Assembly (NCBI RefSeq): GCF_023161665.1
Contig: NZ_JALNTW010000001.1
Coordinates: forward strand, 417,061 to 481,060
Direction: 5' to 3'
Origin: Shewanella sp. 1CM18E
Lineage (GTDB): Bacteria > Pseudomonadota > Gammaproteobacteria > Enterobacterales > Shewanellaceae
Length of the DNA: 64,000 nucleotides
Shown here: piece after piece, positions 48,894-55,587 of the stretch
How the letters are laid out: every line of letters starts with the position of its first letter
Numbering within the stretch: the first letter of the stretch is position 1
Notes under the pieces: generated by a model
What the model was told of the DNA's origin: nothing
Databases searched by the model: none
What the model saw: only the letters and a program-made list of their open reading frames with translations
Made by a program: the position numbers and the translations under genes

Positions 48894-48965
48894 TTAGCCC
48901 GCCCCCACGTTAGTAATCGTGGTGGTTGTAATAATGGTGGTGTTCATTAAAACGTGGCTAAACAT
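48894..48965 (-). CDS. thrL: thr operon leader peptide
   Basis: 23 codons starting at ATG 48965. The core reads MNTTIITTTTITNVGAG: seven Thr and three Ile in about a dozen codons, the regulatory codons of the E. coli thr attenuator, and it ends like E. coli ThrL. The internal ATG (48947) is an equally plausible start; neither has a strong Shine-Dalgarno. Ribosome stalling on the Thr/Ile run would favour the antiterminator over the terminator at 48835-48865. Confidence 0.92.
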   Translation of the reverse strand: MFSHVLMNTTIITTTTITNVGAG

Positions 48966-49512
48966 AAAATTAGGTATTATCCAATTGGATTAATTTGTGT
49001 ACTAACAGAATTGCCTTTTACTGGGGCGCTGTCAACCCCTAAATTTAACTAAATTGTTATTATTGAGGCTATTAGAAAAAAAAGTAGCAAAAGTGTCATA
49101 AACGCTTGTTTATAAGCTTTTACTGACTAATTATATCAATGATTATTGATTTACGTTAACGTAAACTAAAACCAACTCAACATTAAAACCAATATAAAAC
49201 AAAAGCTTATATAGAGTAAAAATATTAGATAAGTAGCATCGATAGCTAAAGCATAATATTAAGCTGCAAAACCTTCCAACAGCATATTCTCAACAATTTG
49301 CCATAAAGCTAATTAACAAGCTGTTAAGAAACCTTTATCCAAATAAAAATGCACAAAATATAAAGATAAGATCTATAACGAATAAAACTTGTACGACTAA
49401 AGCATATTTACAACCAATAAAGATGTGGCTTAGGTAGCATAAGTGCACTCATCCTATCGCCAATAGTGTTAAAGCAGGCTAGAATGCGCGCAAATTTCCG
49501 ATTGGAGCGAAT
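48966..49512. promoter_or_regulatory. divergent promoter region of thrLABC and slyD
   Basis: 547 bp, very AT-rich, no gene. It holds the 16-bp palindrome at 49150-49165. No precise thr promoter can be assigned with confidence. Confidence 0.55.
49150..49165. promoter_or_regulatory. perfect 16-bp palindrome TTTACGTTAACGTAAA
   Basis: Perfect inverted repeat upstream of both thrL and slyD. It resembles, from memory, the MerR-type LiuR operators of branched-chain amino-acid catabolism genes in gammaproteobacteria; the identification is tentative. Confidence 0.45.
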
Positions 49513-50175
49513 ATGAAAATCACCGAAAAATGTGCTGTTAGCATCCATTACCGATTATCAGATGCAAAAGGTCAGCTTGTAGAAAGTTCTTTTGAAGGCG
49601 AACCAATGATCTATCTGCATGGTGCAGAAAACATGATCCCTGGCTTAGAAGCTGCTCTAGAAGGTAAAGTACAAGGTGACACCCTTGATGTGACTGTAGA
49701 TGCAGAGCAAGGCTACGGTGCTTACCATGATGGTCTTCGTCAAGAAGTTCCTCTATCTGCGTTTGGCGACATTGAAGACATCGTTCCTGGTATGCGTTTT
49801 ATCGCTGAAACAGAGATGGGCCAGCGTCCAGTTCAAGTCACTGAAGTTAAAGATGACGTTGTCGTTGTTGACGGTAACCACCCATTAGCGGGTCAATCTT
49901 TAGTATTCAATGTTGAAGTACTTGAAGTACGTGCAGCAACTGAAGAAGAGATCGCACATGGTCATATTCACGCACACGGCGGCGGATGTGGCGGCCATGA
50001 CCACGGTCATGAAGGCGGATGTTGTGGCGGCGGACACGATCACGGCCATGAAGGTGGTTGCTGTAGTGGCGAGCATAAGCACGAAGGCGGATGCTGCAGC
50101 GAAGACGAGACTAAAGAAGCTAAAGAAGCTAAAGAAGGCTGTGACGGTAACGGCGGCTGCGGTTGCAGACACTAA
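49513..50175 (+). CDS. slyD: FKBP-type peptidyl-prolyl isomerase SlyD with metal-binding tail
   Basis: 220 residues. The FKBP domain with inserted flap covers about residues 1-150 (VSIHYRLSDAKGQLVESS; NHPLAGQSLVFNVEVLEVR). From about residue 155 the tail is His-, Cys- and Gly-rich, built from three near repeats of the form HDHGHEGGCC/HKHEGGCC, then a Lys/Glu helix (TKEAKEAKEG) and a Cys end (NGGCGCRH). It acts as a cytoplasmic folding chaperone that binds Ni(II) and Zn(II) and helps hydrogenase maturation in E. coli. A strong terminator follows. Confidence 0.95.
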   Translation: MKITEKCAVSIHYRLSDAKGQLVESSFEGEPMIYLHGAENMIPGLEAALEGKVQGDTLDVTVDAEQGYGAYHDGLRQEVPLSAFGDIEDIVPGMRFIAETEMGQRPVQVTEVKDDVVVVDGNHPLAGQSLVFNVEVLEVRAATEEEIAHGHIHAHGGGCGGHDHGHEGGCCGGGHDHGHEGGCCSGEHKHEGGCCSEDETKEAKEAKEGCDGNGGCGCRH

Positions 50176-50236
50176 GTCTAACCCTATAGCACTTAATAAC
50201 GCTTAACTTTGTTACTAGTGCTTTAGAATGAATTTT

Positions 50237-50273
50237 AGCCCGTTTCATTGCTTGCAATGAAACGGGCTTTTTT
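50237..50273 (+). terminator. terminator of slyD
   Basis: AGCCCGTTTCATTG and CAATGAAACGGGCT arms, a perfect 14-bp stem with a CTTG loop, then six T. Confidence 0.93.
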
Positions 50274-50306
50274 ATGCTCTAAACTAGCTTGCTATATGAG
50301 CTGGAT

Positions 50307-50322
50307 TATACCAATCAGTATA
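50307..50322 (+). repeat. terminal fragment of the MITE-like repeat
   Basis: TATACCAATCAGTATA matches the terminal inverted repeat of the element at 30845-31229, then diverges. It lies 43 bp before the next gene start. Confidence 0.6.
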
Positions 50323-50364
50323 CGACAAGATTTGTTTTAGACACTTTTTGCAAAGGAACTGCAA

Positions 50365-50742
50365 ATGTTATCAAAACCTATATATGAAGCGTTACCCTAT
50401 GGCTATTTGCTACTTGGTGGTCTAGCAATCAGCTTACTCGATTCAGCTGTAGCGCAAAGTGCCGGGATTGTGCTTTTTCTAACTGGCAGTAAAATCTATT
50501 CTCTACGCTCAAACAATCGCCGCACAGATCTTAAAAGCCGTCGTAAAAAGGGCATTATGCCGCGTTTTATCTACGAGCATATGCCAGCGCTGTATTTACT
50601 CGGCGCACTGCTAATTTTAAAGATTGAATCCACTCATAGCCCAGTTATTAGCTTAGTACTGGTAAGCTATGCAGCCTATTTGGCACTTAGGCGCAGCCAA
50701 TACCGTAAGCATAAAATTGTAAAAGTAGAGATAGCTTCCTAG
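50365..50742 (+). CDS. small membrane protein with an internal duplication, unknown function
   Basis: 125 residues, about four hydrophobic segments. The two halves look related: PIYEALPYGYLLLGGLAI near the start and FIYEHMPALYLLGALLI near residue 68, each followed by a second hydrophobic stretch and a basic end (RSNNRRTDLKSRRKK; RRSQYRKHK). I do not recognise the family. It has its own Shine-Dalgarno (AAAGGA) and lies alone between slyD and trpR. Confidence 0.75.
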   Translation: MLSKPIYEALPYGYLLLGGLAISLLDSAVAQSAGIVLFLTGSKIYSLRSNNRRTDLKSRRKKGIMPRFIYEHMPALYLLGALLILKIESTHSPVISLVLVSYAAYLALRRSQYRKHKIVKVEIAS

Positions 50743-50797
50743 CAAGAGTCATCAGACCCTAAATCATTGCTAGCGCCTTTCAAAGCAAACATATTTA

Positions 50798-51076
50798 CTA
50801 AGTCATGATTAATTGCTTAATTTCAGCTCTTTGACTTTCAGGCATGTGCTTTAAATAATTGGAGCAGCGAGTAATAGTCGCAATACTAATTTGAAACTCC
50901 TGCGCAATCTGGCGCTGACTCATTTCACCTTGTAATAGCATTTGAAATACCTTCAACCTGCCAGCAACAGCGCTACGCTCCTCCTCGGTAAGCAGTAGCT
51001 CAAATAACACGATCAAGCTTTGCTGATCCGGTTGCATTAACACCTTCTCTAATACTGAATCCCACTCTGCGCGCAT
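50798..51076 (-). CDS. trpR: trp operon repressor
   Basis: 92 residues from ATG 51076, with TAGGAG six bases upstream; a longer ORF opens at 51169 but extends beyond the family. The helix-turn-helix is GEMSQRQIAQEFQISIATITRCSNYLK and the core EERSAVAGRLKVFQMLLQ. It binds tryptophan and represses trp and related genes. It is a single gene here. Confidence 0.93.
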   Translation of the reverse strand: MRAEWDSVLEKVLMQPDQQSLIVLFELLLTEEERSAVAGRLKVFQMLLQGEMSQRQIAQEFQISIATITRCSNYLKHMPESQRAEIKQLIMT

Positions 51077-51303
51077 CTTATCTCCTATTGACAAATAATC
51101 ACGTACTAGTGCGTCATTACAACATGATTGTAGCAAGAATAACGTGCCAATACACTTTAGATAAATCATTAGGCTTTGCTAAATATCACTCATTTGTAAC
51201 TAAGAGTAACTATTATGAAAAACGATTGGTGCAGATAGGATAAAACTATATACAATGGCACCAGAACGGATCACATAACACAATAAAAACGTGAGAAATA
51301 ACC

Positions 51304-51765
51304 ATGAAAAAAATTGCAAAGATGAGCCTTATCGCACTAGCAGCAACTGCAACATTCGCAACCAGTGTTTACGCAAATAACTTTAAAGAAGCTGAAGACG
51401 CCGTGCATTACCGTCAATCAGCTTTTAGCATGATTGCCTATAACTTTGGTGATATGGGTGCCATGTTAAAAGGTAAGAAAGAATTTAACGCTGAAGTATT
51501 TGCTATGCGTGCAGACAATGTCGCTGCGCTATCTAAGCTGCCACTAGAGGGCTTTATCGCTGGTTCTGATAAAGGCGACACAGAAGCACTTGCTAAAGTT
51601 TGGACAGACAAAGCTGATTTTGACGCCAAGATGAAAACCTTCCAAGAAAATGCGGCAGTGCTGGCGCAAGTTGCAGCTAAAGGCGATAAAAGAGAACTTA
51701 AAAAAGCTTTTGGCAATACAGGTAAAAGCTGTAAAGGCTGTCACGACGTATATAAGAAAGACTAA
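51304..51765 (+). CDS. cytochrome c'
   Basis: 153 residues. Signal peptide to about VYAN, then a four-helix bundle with YRQSAFSMI and one C-terminal haem site, CKGCH (Cys143, Cys146, His147). Periplasmic class II cytochrome c; such proteins bind NO and may protect against nitrosative stress or pass electrons. It converges with a cytochrome b561-type gene across a bidirectional terminator. Confidence 0.94.
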   Translation: MKKIAKMSLIALAATATFATSVYANNFKEAEDAVHYRQSAFSMIAYNFGDMGAMLKGKKEFNAEVFAMRADNVAALSKLPLEGFIAGSDKGDTEALAKVWTDKADFDAKMKTFQENAAVLAQVAAKGDKRELKKAFGNTGKSCKGCHDVYKKD

Positions 51766-51779
51766 CTAGTCTTTCTGCC

Positions 51780-51813
51780 AAAAAAAGCCTGTTTAAATAA
51801 ACAGGCTTTTTTT
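51780..51813. terminator. bidirectional terminator between cytochrome c' and cytochrome b genes
   Basis: AAAAAAAGCCTGTTT and AAACAGGCTTTTTTT arms with a 4-base AAAT loop; A and T tracts allow use from both sides. Confidence 0.92.
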
Positions 51814-51831
51814 GTAAATGTTATACCTTAC

Positions 51832-52524
51832 CTAAAGCATATCAATCACAGGTAGCATTAAGTAATTCACAACAAGAGCGCCAATCACAGCCGCAATAAC
51901 AACAGCTTTAATAACAGAAGCAAAGGCAAGGTCATCAGCGTTTACTCCAGCAACCTTTGACTCAGGTAGCTTCTTATAACCGCTAAACATAGCCCCAAGA
52001 ATTTTATCACCTTTAATCATATGCACCCCAACCGCTAATACGTGTACTGCCGCTAAGATTAATATCAAATCAAAATTCTTTTTATGTAACCATGTAAGCC
52101 AACTTGCGGTATCAGAGCTAACCAATCCATAAAGTGGGCCTTCAGTAAAGATCTCATCTGTAGCAAATAACCCCGTGCCTAATTGCACACAAATAAGGGT
52201 AATTAAAGTCACAACCATATAGCCACCAACAGGGTTGTGACCAAGCGATGTTGAAATCCCTTCGCGCTTCGTTTTGCCAAGGTAGTTCAAAACCGTTTTT
52301 GGCGAACGAACAAAGTGGCTAAACTTTGCAGTATCACTGCCAATAAATCCCCAAATCAGTCTGACGCCAATCAGCACCATTAACCCGTAAGCTAGAATCT
52401 GATGCCATTCCATTTCACCGGCATCTGCGGTCCACCACAATCCTGCCAGCAAGCACAGCATCCCCCAATGGAAAACGCGTGTTGGGATATCCCACACTTT
52501 AACTTTGACTAGATTTTGTTCCAT
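51832..52524 (-). CDS. cytochrome b561-type membrane protein
   Basis: 230 residues, about five membrane helices. It belongs to the bacterial Ni/Fe-hydrogenase cytochrome b / b561 family: VKVWDIPTRVFHWGML supplies a haem-ligand His, with further His in WHQILAYG and LILAAVHVLAVGVHMIKGD. It probably passes electrons between quinones and a periplasmic partner. The convergent cytochrome c' gene is the obvious partner, as in other proteobacteria where the two are paired. Confidence 0.88.
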   Translation of the reverse strand: MEQNLVKVKVWDIPTRVFHWGMLCLLAGLWWTADAGEMEWHQILAYGLMVLIGVRLIWGFIGSDTAKFSHFVRSPKTVLNYLGKTKREGISTSLGHNPVGGYMVVTLITLICVQLGTGLFATDEIFTEGPLYGLVSSDTASWLTWLHKKNFDLILILAAVHVLAVGVHMIKGDKILGAMFSGYKKLPESKVAGVNADDLAFASVIKAVVIAAVIGALVVNYLMLPVIDML

Positions 52525-52834
52525 GTTCAGCCACTCTTAGTAATTAATTTTGGTTTGCGGCTACATTATAAAGCGGGAAATAAGGAAGAGCTATGGGGTT
52601 ATTTACACAGATATTTTTGAAGATAACAATAAAGTAGAAGCAACTTATCTAATCCAATATGACTCGATTTTTATGGGTTTTCAAGGAAATTTGGGCGGTT
52701 ATTGTCTATATTTGTCTAAGTGATCAAATAAAAAGCGAACAGTTTAAAAGAGCCAACAAAACGTGATTTAGATCACGACTTTTGATCCTGAGATTGGTAG
52801 TCTGAATTCAAGGAAACAACAAAAGGTTCGACAT
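52525..52834. promoter_or_regulatory. divergent promoter region of the cytochrome b gene and raiA
   Basis: 310 bp without a gene. The CRP-like palindrome at 52762-52777 is its clear feature. Confidence 0.6.
52762..52777. promoter_or_regulatory. CRP-like palindrome upstream of raiA
   Basis: CGTGATTTAGATCACG inside AAACGTGATTTAGATCACGACTTT: the GTGA-N6-TCAC core is perfect, and the outer positions are C/G instead of T/A but symmetric. It ends 57 bp before the raiA start. cAMP-CRP control of raiA is known in E. coli. Confidence 0.7.
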
Positions 52835-53197
52835 ATGATAAAGATTACTAGCAAGCACTTTGAAGTTACTGAATCTATCCGCGAACGCATTGAAGCCAGA
52901 CTTGGCAAATTAGCTAGACACGATGTGCAGCTAATTAATCCACACATTATTCTTGAACAGGAGAAGCAAGGTTTTAAGATTGAAGCTTCTGTCGGCATCC
53001 CAAGTGCCAAACTATTTGCCCAGGCGAAACACGACGACCTTTACGCAGCAATTAATGCAATGGGACAAAAGCTGGAGAAACAGCTAAATCGCCTGACTCA
53101 TAAACCTGAAAGTCAACGTCACGCAACACTTAAAATAGAAGATGAAGCAATTGATGACGACTTCGATGATAACTTAGAGGAGGAATACGCAGCTTGA
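52835..53197 (+). CDS. raiA: ribosome-associated inhibitor A / hibernation factor
   Basis: 120 residues, the short HPF/RaiA class. MIKITSKHFEVTESIRERIEARLGKLARH starts the beta-alpha fold; DDLYAAINAMGQKLEKQLNR follows; an acidic tail closes it. It binds 30S subunits and blocks translation in stationary phase. The position directly before pheL-pheA matches E. coli raiA. A terminator follows. Confidence 0.93.
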   Translation: MIKITSKHFEVTESIRERIEARLGKLARHDVQLINPHIILEQEKQGFKIEASVGIPSAKLFAQAKHDDLYAAINAMGQKLEKQLNRLTHKPESQRHATLKIEDEAIDDDFDDNLEEEYAA

Positions 53198-53219
53198 TAT
53201 CATTGTTAAATTTACACGC

Positions 53220-53245
53220 AAAGCGCACCCTCGGGTGCGCTTTTT
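53220..53245 (+). terminator. terminator of raiA
   Basis: AAAGCGCACCC and GGGTGCGCTTTTT arms with a 2-base loop, 23 bp after the stop. Confidence 0.92.
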
Positions 53246-53313
53246 AATGCAAAAAACTCAATTAGCCCAAGTTTTGATTGACACTCAACGCCCTCACCTT
53301 TAGTTTTAATCCC

Positions 53314-53388
53314 ATGAACAAAATCCATACTGTATTTTTTATTTTCTTTTTTATGCCCCCCACCCACGGAGGCGGAATTTCGGTGTAA
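53314..53388 (+). CDS. pheL: pheA leader peptide
   Basis: 24 codons: the N-terminus MNKIHTVFFIFFFMPP has five Phe codons within six residues, like E. coli PheL, and ends GGGISV. The Shine-Dalgarno is weak. It precedes an intrinsic terminator and pheA, so it is a phenylalanine-sensing attenuator leader. It was read directly from the sequence and is supported by composition and position. Confidence 0.92.
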   Translation: MNKIHTVFFIFFFMPPTHGGGISV

Positions 53389-53407
53389 AAACGAAAGTGA
53401 AAATTCC

Positions 53408-53434
53408 AAAGCCTCCCACATGGGAGGCTTTTTT
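53408..53434 (+). terminator. phe attenuator terminator
   Basis: AAAGCCTCCC and GGGAGGCTTT arms with an ACAT loop, then T residues. The 5' arm with the preceding GAAAATTCC can alternatively pair with the GGAGGCGGAATTTC region inside pheL (about 53367-53381), the antiterminator. Confidence 0.92.
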
Positions 53435-53588
53435 ATGCAGAAAAAGCAATAAAACCTTATGGAACTTATATATGAGTTCTTGTTATTCGGCATAAAATGA
53501 ACAGTTGTGTAAAAGCTCAAAGACTAACGATAATCACTATCGATTTTAAGACCTATTTTTGAATTAGCGCGCAGAGACAGAGGCCAAG

Positions 53589-55562
53589 ATGAACAAACCA
53601 CAACCTTTAAATCACACACGTGAACAGATCACCAGTCTCGATAATGAATTACTGGCGCTACTCGCAAGAAGAAGAGAGTTAAGCCTAGATGTCGCTCGTA
53701 GTAAAGAAGTCGATGTCCGTCCTATTCGCGATACCACTCGCGAAAAAGAGTTGCTGTCTAGGTTAGTTAAACAAGGTCGCGAACAAGGACTCGATGCCCA
53801 CTATGTGATCTCGCTTTATCAAAGCATTATTGAAGACTCGGTACTTAACCAGCAAGCTTACTTACATGGGCGCGCCAATCCTGAAACCCAGAAGCAGCAA
53901 TATTGCATCGCCTATTTAGGTGCCAGAGGCTCATATTCTTATCTAGCGGCCAGCCGTTACTGCGATAGACGCCAAGTGGAAATGCAAGATTTAGGTTGTC
54001 AAAGCTTTGATGAAATCGTGAGCGCCGTTGAGTCAGGCCATGCCGATTATGGTTTTTTACCTATAGAAAACACCTCTTCAGGCTCAATCAATGAAGTCTA
54101 TGACGTGTTACAACACACCAGCCTAGCCATTGTCGGTGAAACCACCATTGAGGTAGGTCACTGTCTACTCGCCAATAGCGGCAGCACAATCAACGACATC
54201 AAAACCGTATATGCTCACCCGCAACCAATTAGCCAATGTAGCCGTTATTTAAGCCAGCATGGTGAGTTTAAATTAGAGTATTGCTCTAGTAGCGCTGAGG
54301 CAATGGAAAAGGTGTGTAACGCCAATGACAATAGCGTTGCTGCAATTGGAAGCGCGGAGGGCGGTGCACTTTATCAACTAGAAGCAGTTGAGTCAGGGCT
54401 TGCCAATCAAAAAATTAACCAAAGCCGTTTTATTGTGGTTGCTAGAAAAGCTGTTGAAGTGCCATCACAACTACCAGCCAAATGCACCCTTATTATGGCA
54501 ACAGGGCAAAAACCCGGCGCACTAGTTGAAGCTTTGTTAGTACTAAAAGCACGTAATCTAAACATGAGTAAGCTTGAATCTCGGCCGATCCCAGGCACGC
54601 CATGGGAAGAGATGTTCTACCTTGATATTGACGCGAATCTTGCTAGTGAACCAATGCAAGCCGCGCTTAAAGAGTTAGAAAAAACCACCCGCTTCATTAA
54701 AGTGCTAGGTTGCTACCCTTGTGAGACGGTTAAGCCGACTCAACTAAGCAGTAGCCAATTAATGATTGAGCCTAATACTTCAAAAGCCACTATCGTACAG
54801 GCAACTACTCAAACAAAAGAGCAACGCGTTAGTAAGCAATATAAAGCACAGCCAAGCCAAGTACTATGTGGGCAACTCAGCCTTGGAAATGGTCATATTG
54901 GCGCGCTAGCTCAGGTTCAGCTACCCATAGAGCTACCACAGTTTGAACAGATGGCGAAAGAGCTTAAAGAATCAGGTTTTCAGGCTGTTGTAATTCAAGG
55001 GCTCAGTCAACAAAGTGATCTGATAAGCTCAATTGACAACTTTAAAAATGCCCTCGTCCAGTTTGACTTAGTGTGTATTTTAGCCATTGAGCACGAAACA
55101 GACTTAACCATTGCAACGCAGTTTGCCGACATGGTCATGCTGTCAGGCAACTTAATGTATAACCAAGCCATACTGACTCAATTGGGCTCGTTACTTATCC
55201 CGGTCATTCTAGAGCGTAATGCTATGGCAAGTGTTGATGACTTACTTAATGCTGCAGAAGAAGTGCTAAGCCAAGGCAATCAGCAACTGGCTTTGTGTGA
55301 GTCAGGTGTAACCACTTTAAATAACTCAGGTAAGCCATCATTAGACTTAGCCGCCTTAGTTGAGCTAAAAGCCTTAAGCCACTTACCGGTTGTGGTAAAT
55401 CCTAGTTACGCCATTGATGCAGAACAATTGCCAACATTTGCCAAAGCGATTAAACAGCTAAAAGGTGATGGAGTAATGATGAACCTAAATGCTATCGAAT
55501 CAGGTAGCCTGGGGCAATCTGATGAACTCGTCAAAACGGTTCTGAGTAACTTGTATCACTAA
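53589..55562 (+). CDS. pheA: chorismate mutase / prephenate dehydratase with extra C-terminal DAHP-synthase-like domain
   Basis: 657 residues; E. coli PheA has 386. Chorismate mutase is about 10-92 and prephenate dehydratase about 104-285; the catalytic TRF motif reads Ser279-Arg280-Phe281. The ACT domain spans about 297-380, with phenylalanine-site motifs GALV (310-313) and ESRP (330-333). After a polar linker (about 381-424), residues 425-655 match type I-beta DAHP synthase by eye (LSGNLMYNQAILTQLG; IPVILERN; LALCESGVTTL; LPVVVNPSYA), but the usual IGAR, KPVLLKRG, CERG and DPSH signatures are replaced, so this domain is probably inactive. No frameshift separates the parts. The first enzymes of the phenylalanine branch are certain; the role of the extra domain is open. 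Confidence 0.95.
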   Translation: MNKPQPLNHTREQITSLDNELLALLARRRELSLDVARSKEVDVRPIRDTTREKELLSRLVKQGREQGLDAHYVISLYQSIIEDSVLNQQAYLHGRANPETQKQQYCIAYLGARGSYSYLAASRYCDRRQVEMQDLGCQSFDEIVSAVESGHADYGFLPIENTSSGSINEVYDVLQHTSLAIVGETTIEVGHCLLANSGSTINDIKTVYAHPQPISQCSRYLSQHGEFKLEYCSSSAEAMEKVCNANDNSVAAIGSAEGGALYQLEAVESGLANQKINQSRFIVVARKAVEVPSQLPAKCTLIMATGQKPGALVEALLVLKARNLNMSKLESRPIPGTPWEEMFYLDIDANLASEPMQAALKELEKTTRFIKVLGCYPCETVKPTQLSSSQLMIEPNTSKATIVQATTQTKEQRVSKQYKAQPSQVLCGQLSLGNGHIGALAQVQLPIELPQFEQMAKELKESGFQAVVIQGLSQQSDLISSIDNFKNALVQFDLVCILAIEHETDLTIATQFADMVMLSGNLMYNQAILTQLGSLLIPVILERNAMASVDDLLNAAEEVLSQGNQQLALCESGVTTLNNSGKPSLDLAALVELKALSHLPVVVNPSYAIDAEQLPTFAKAIKQLKGDGVMMNLNAIESGSLGQSDELVKTVLSNLYH

Positions 55563-55587
55563 CTAAACTGACAAAAAGCAAATAGTC

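Noticed and set aside
49900..50206. ORFs in other frames across the slyD tail
   Set aside because: The repetitive GC-rich tail opens several frames; the SlyD frame is the only one with homology.
53212..53520. Minus-strand ORF of 102 codons over the raiA-pheA spacer
   Set aside because: It lies antisense to pheL and two terminators, which explain the sequence fully.
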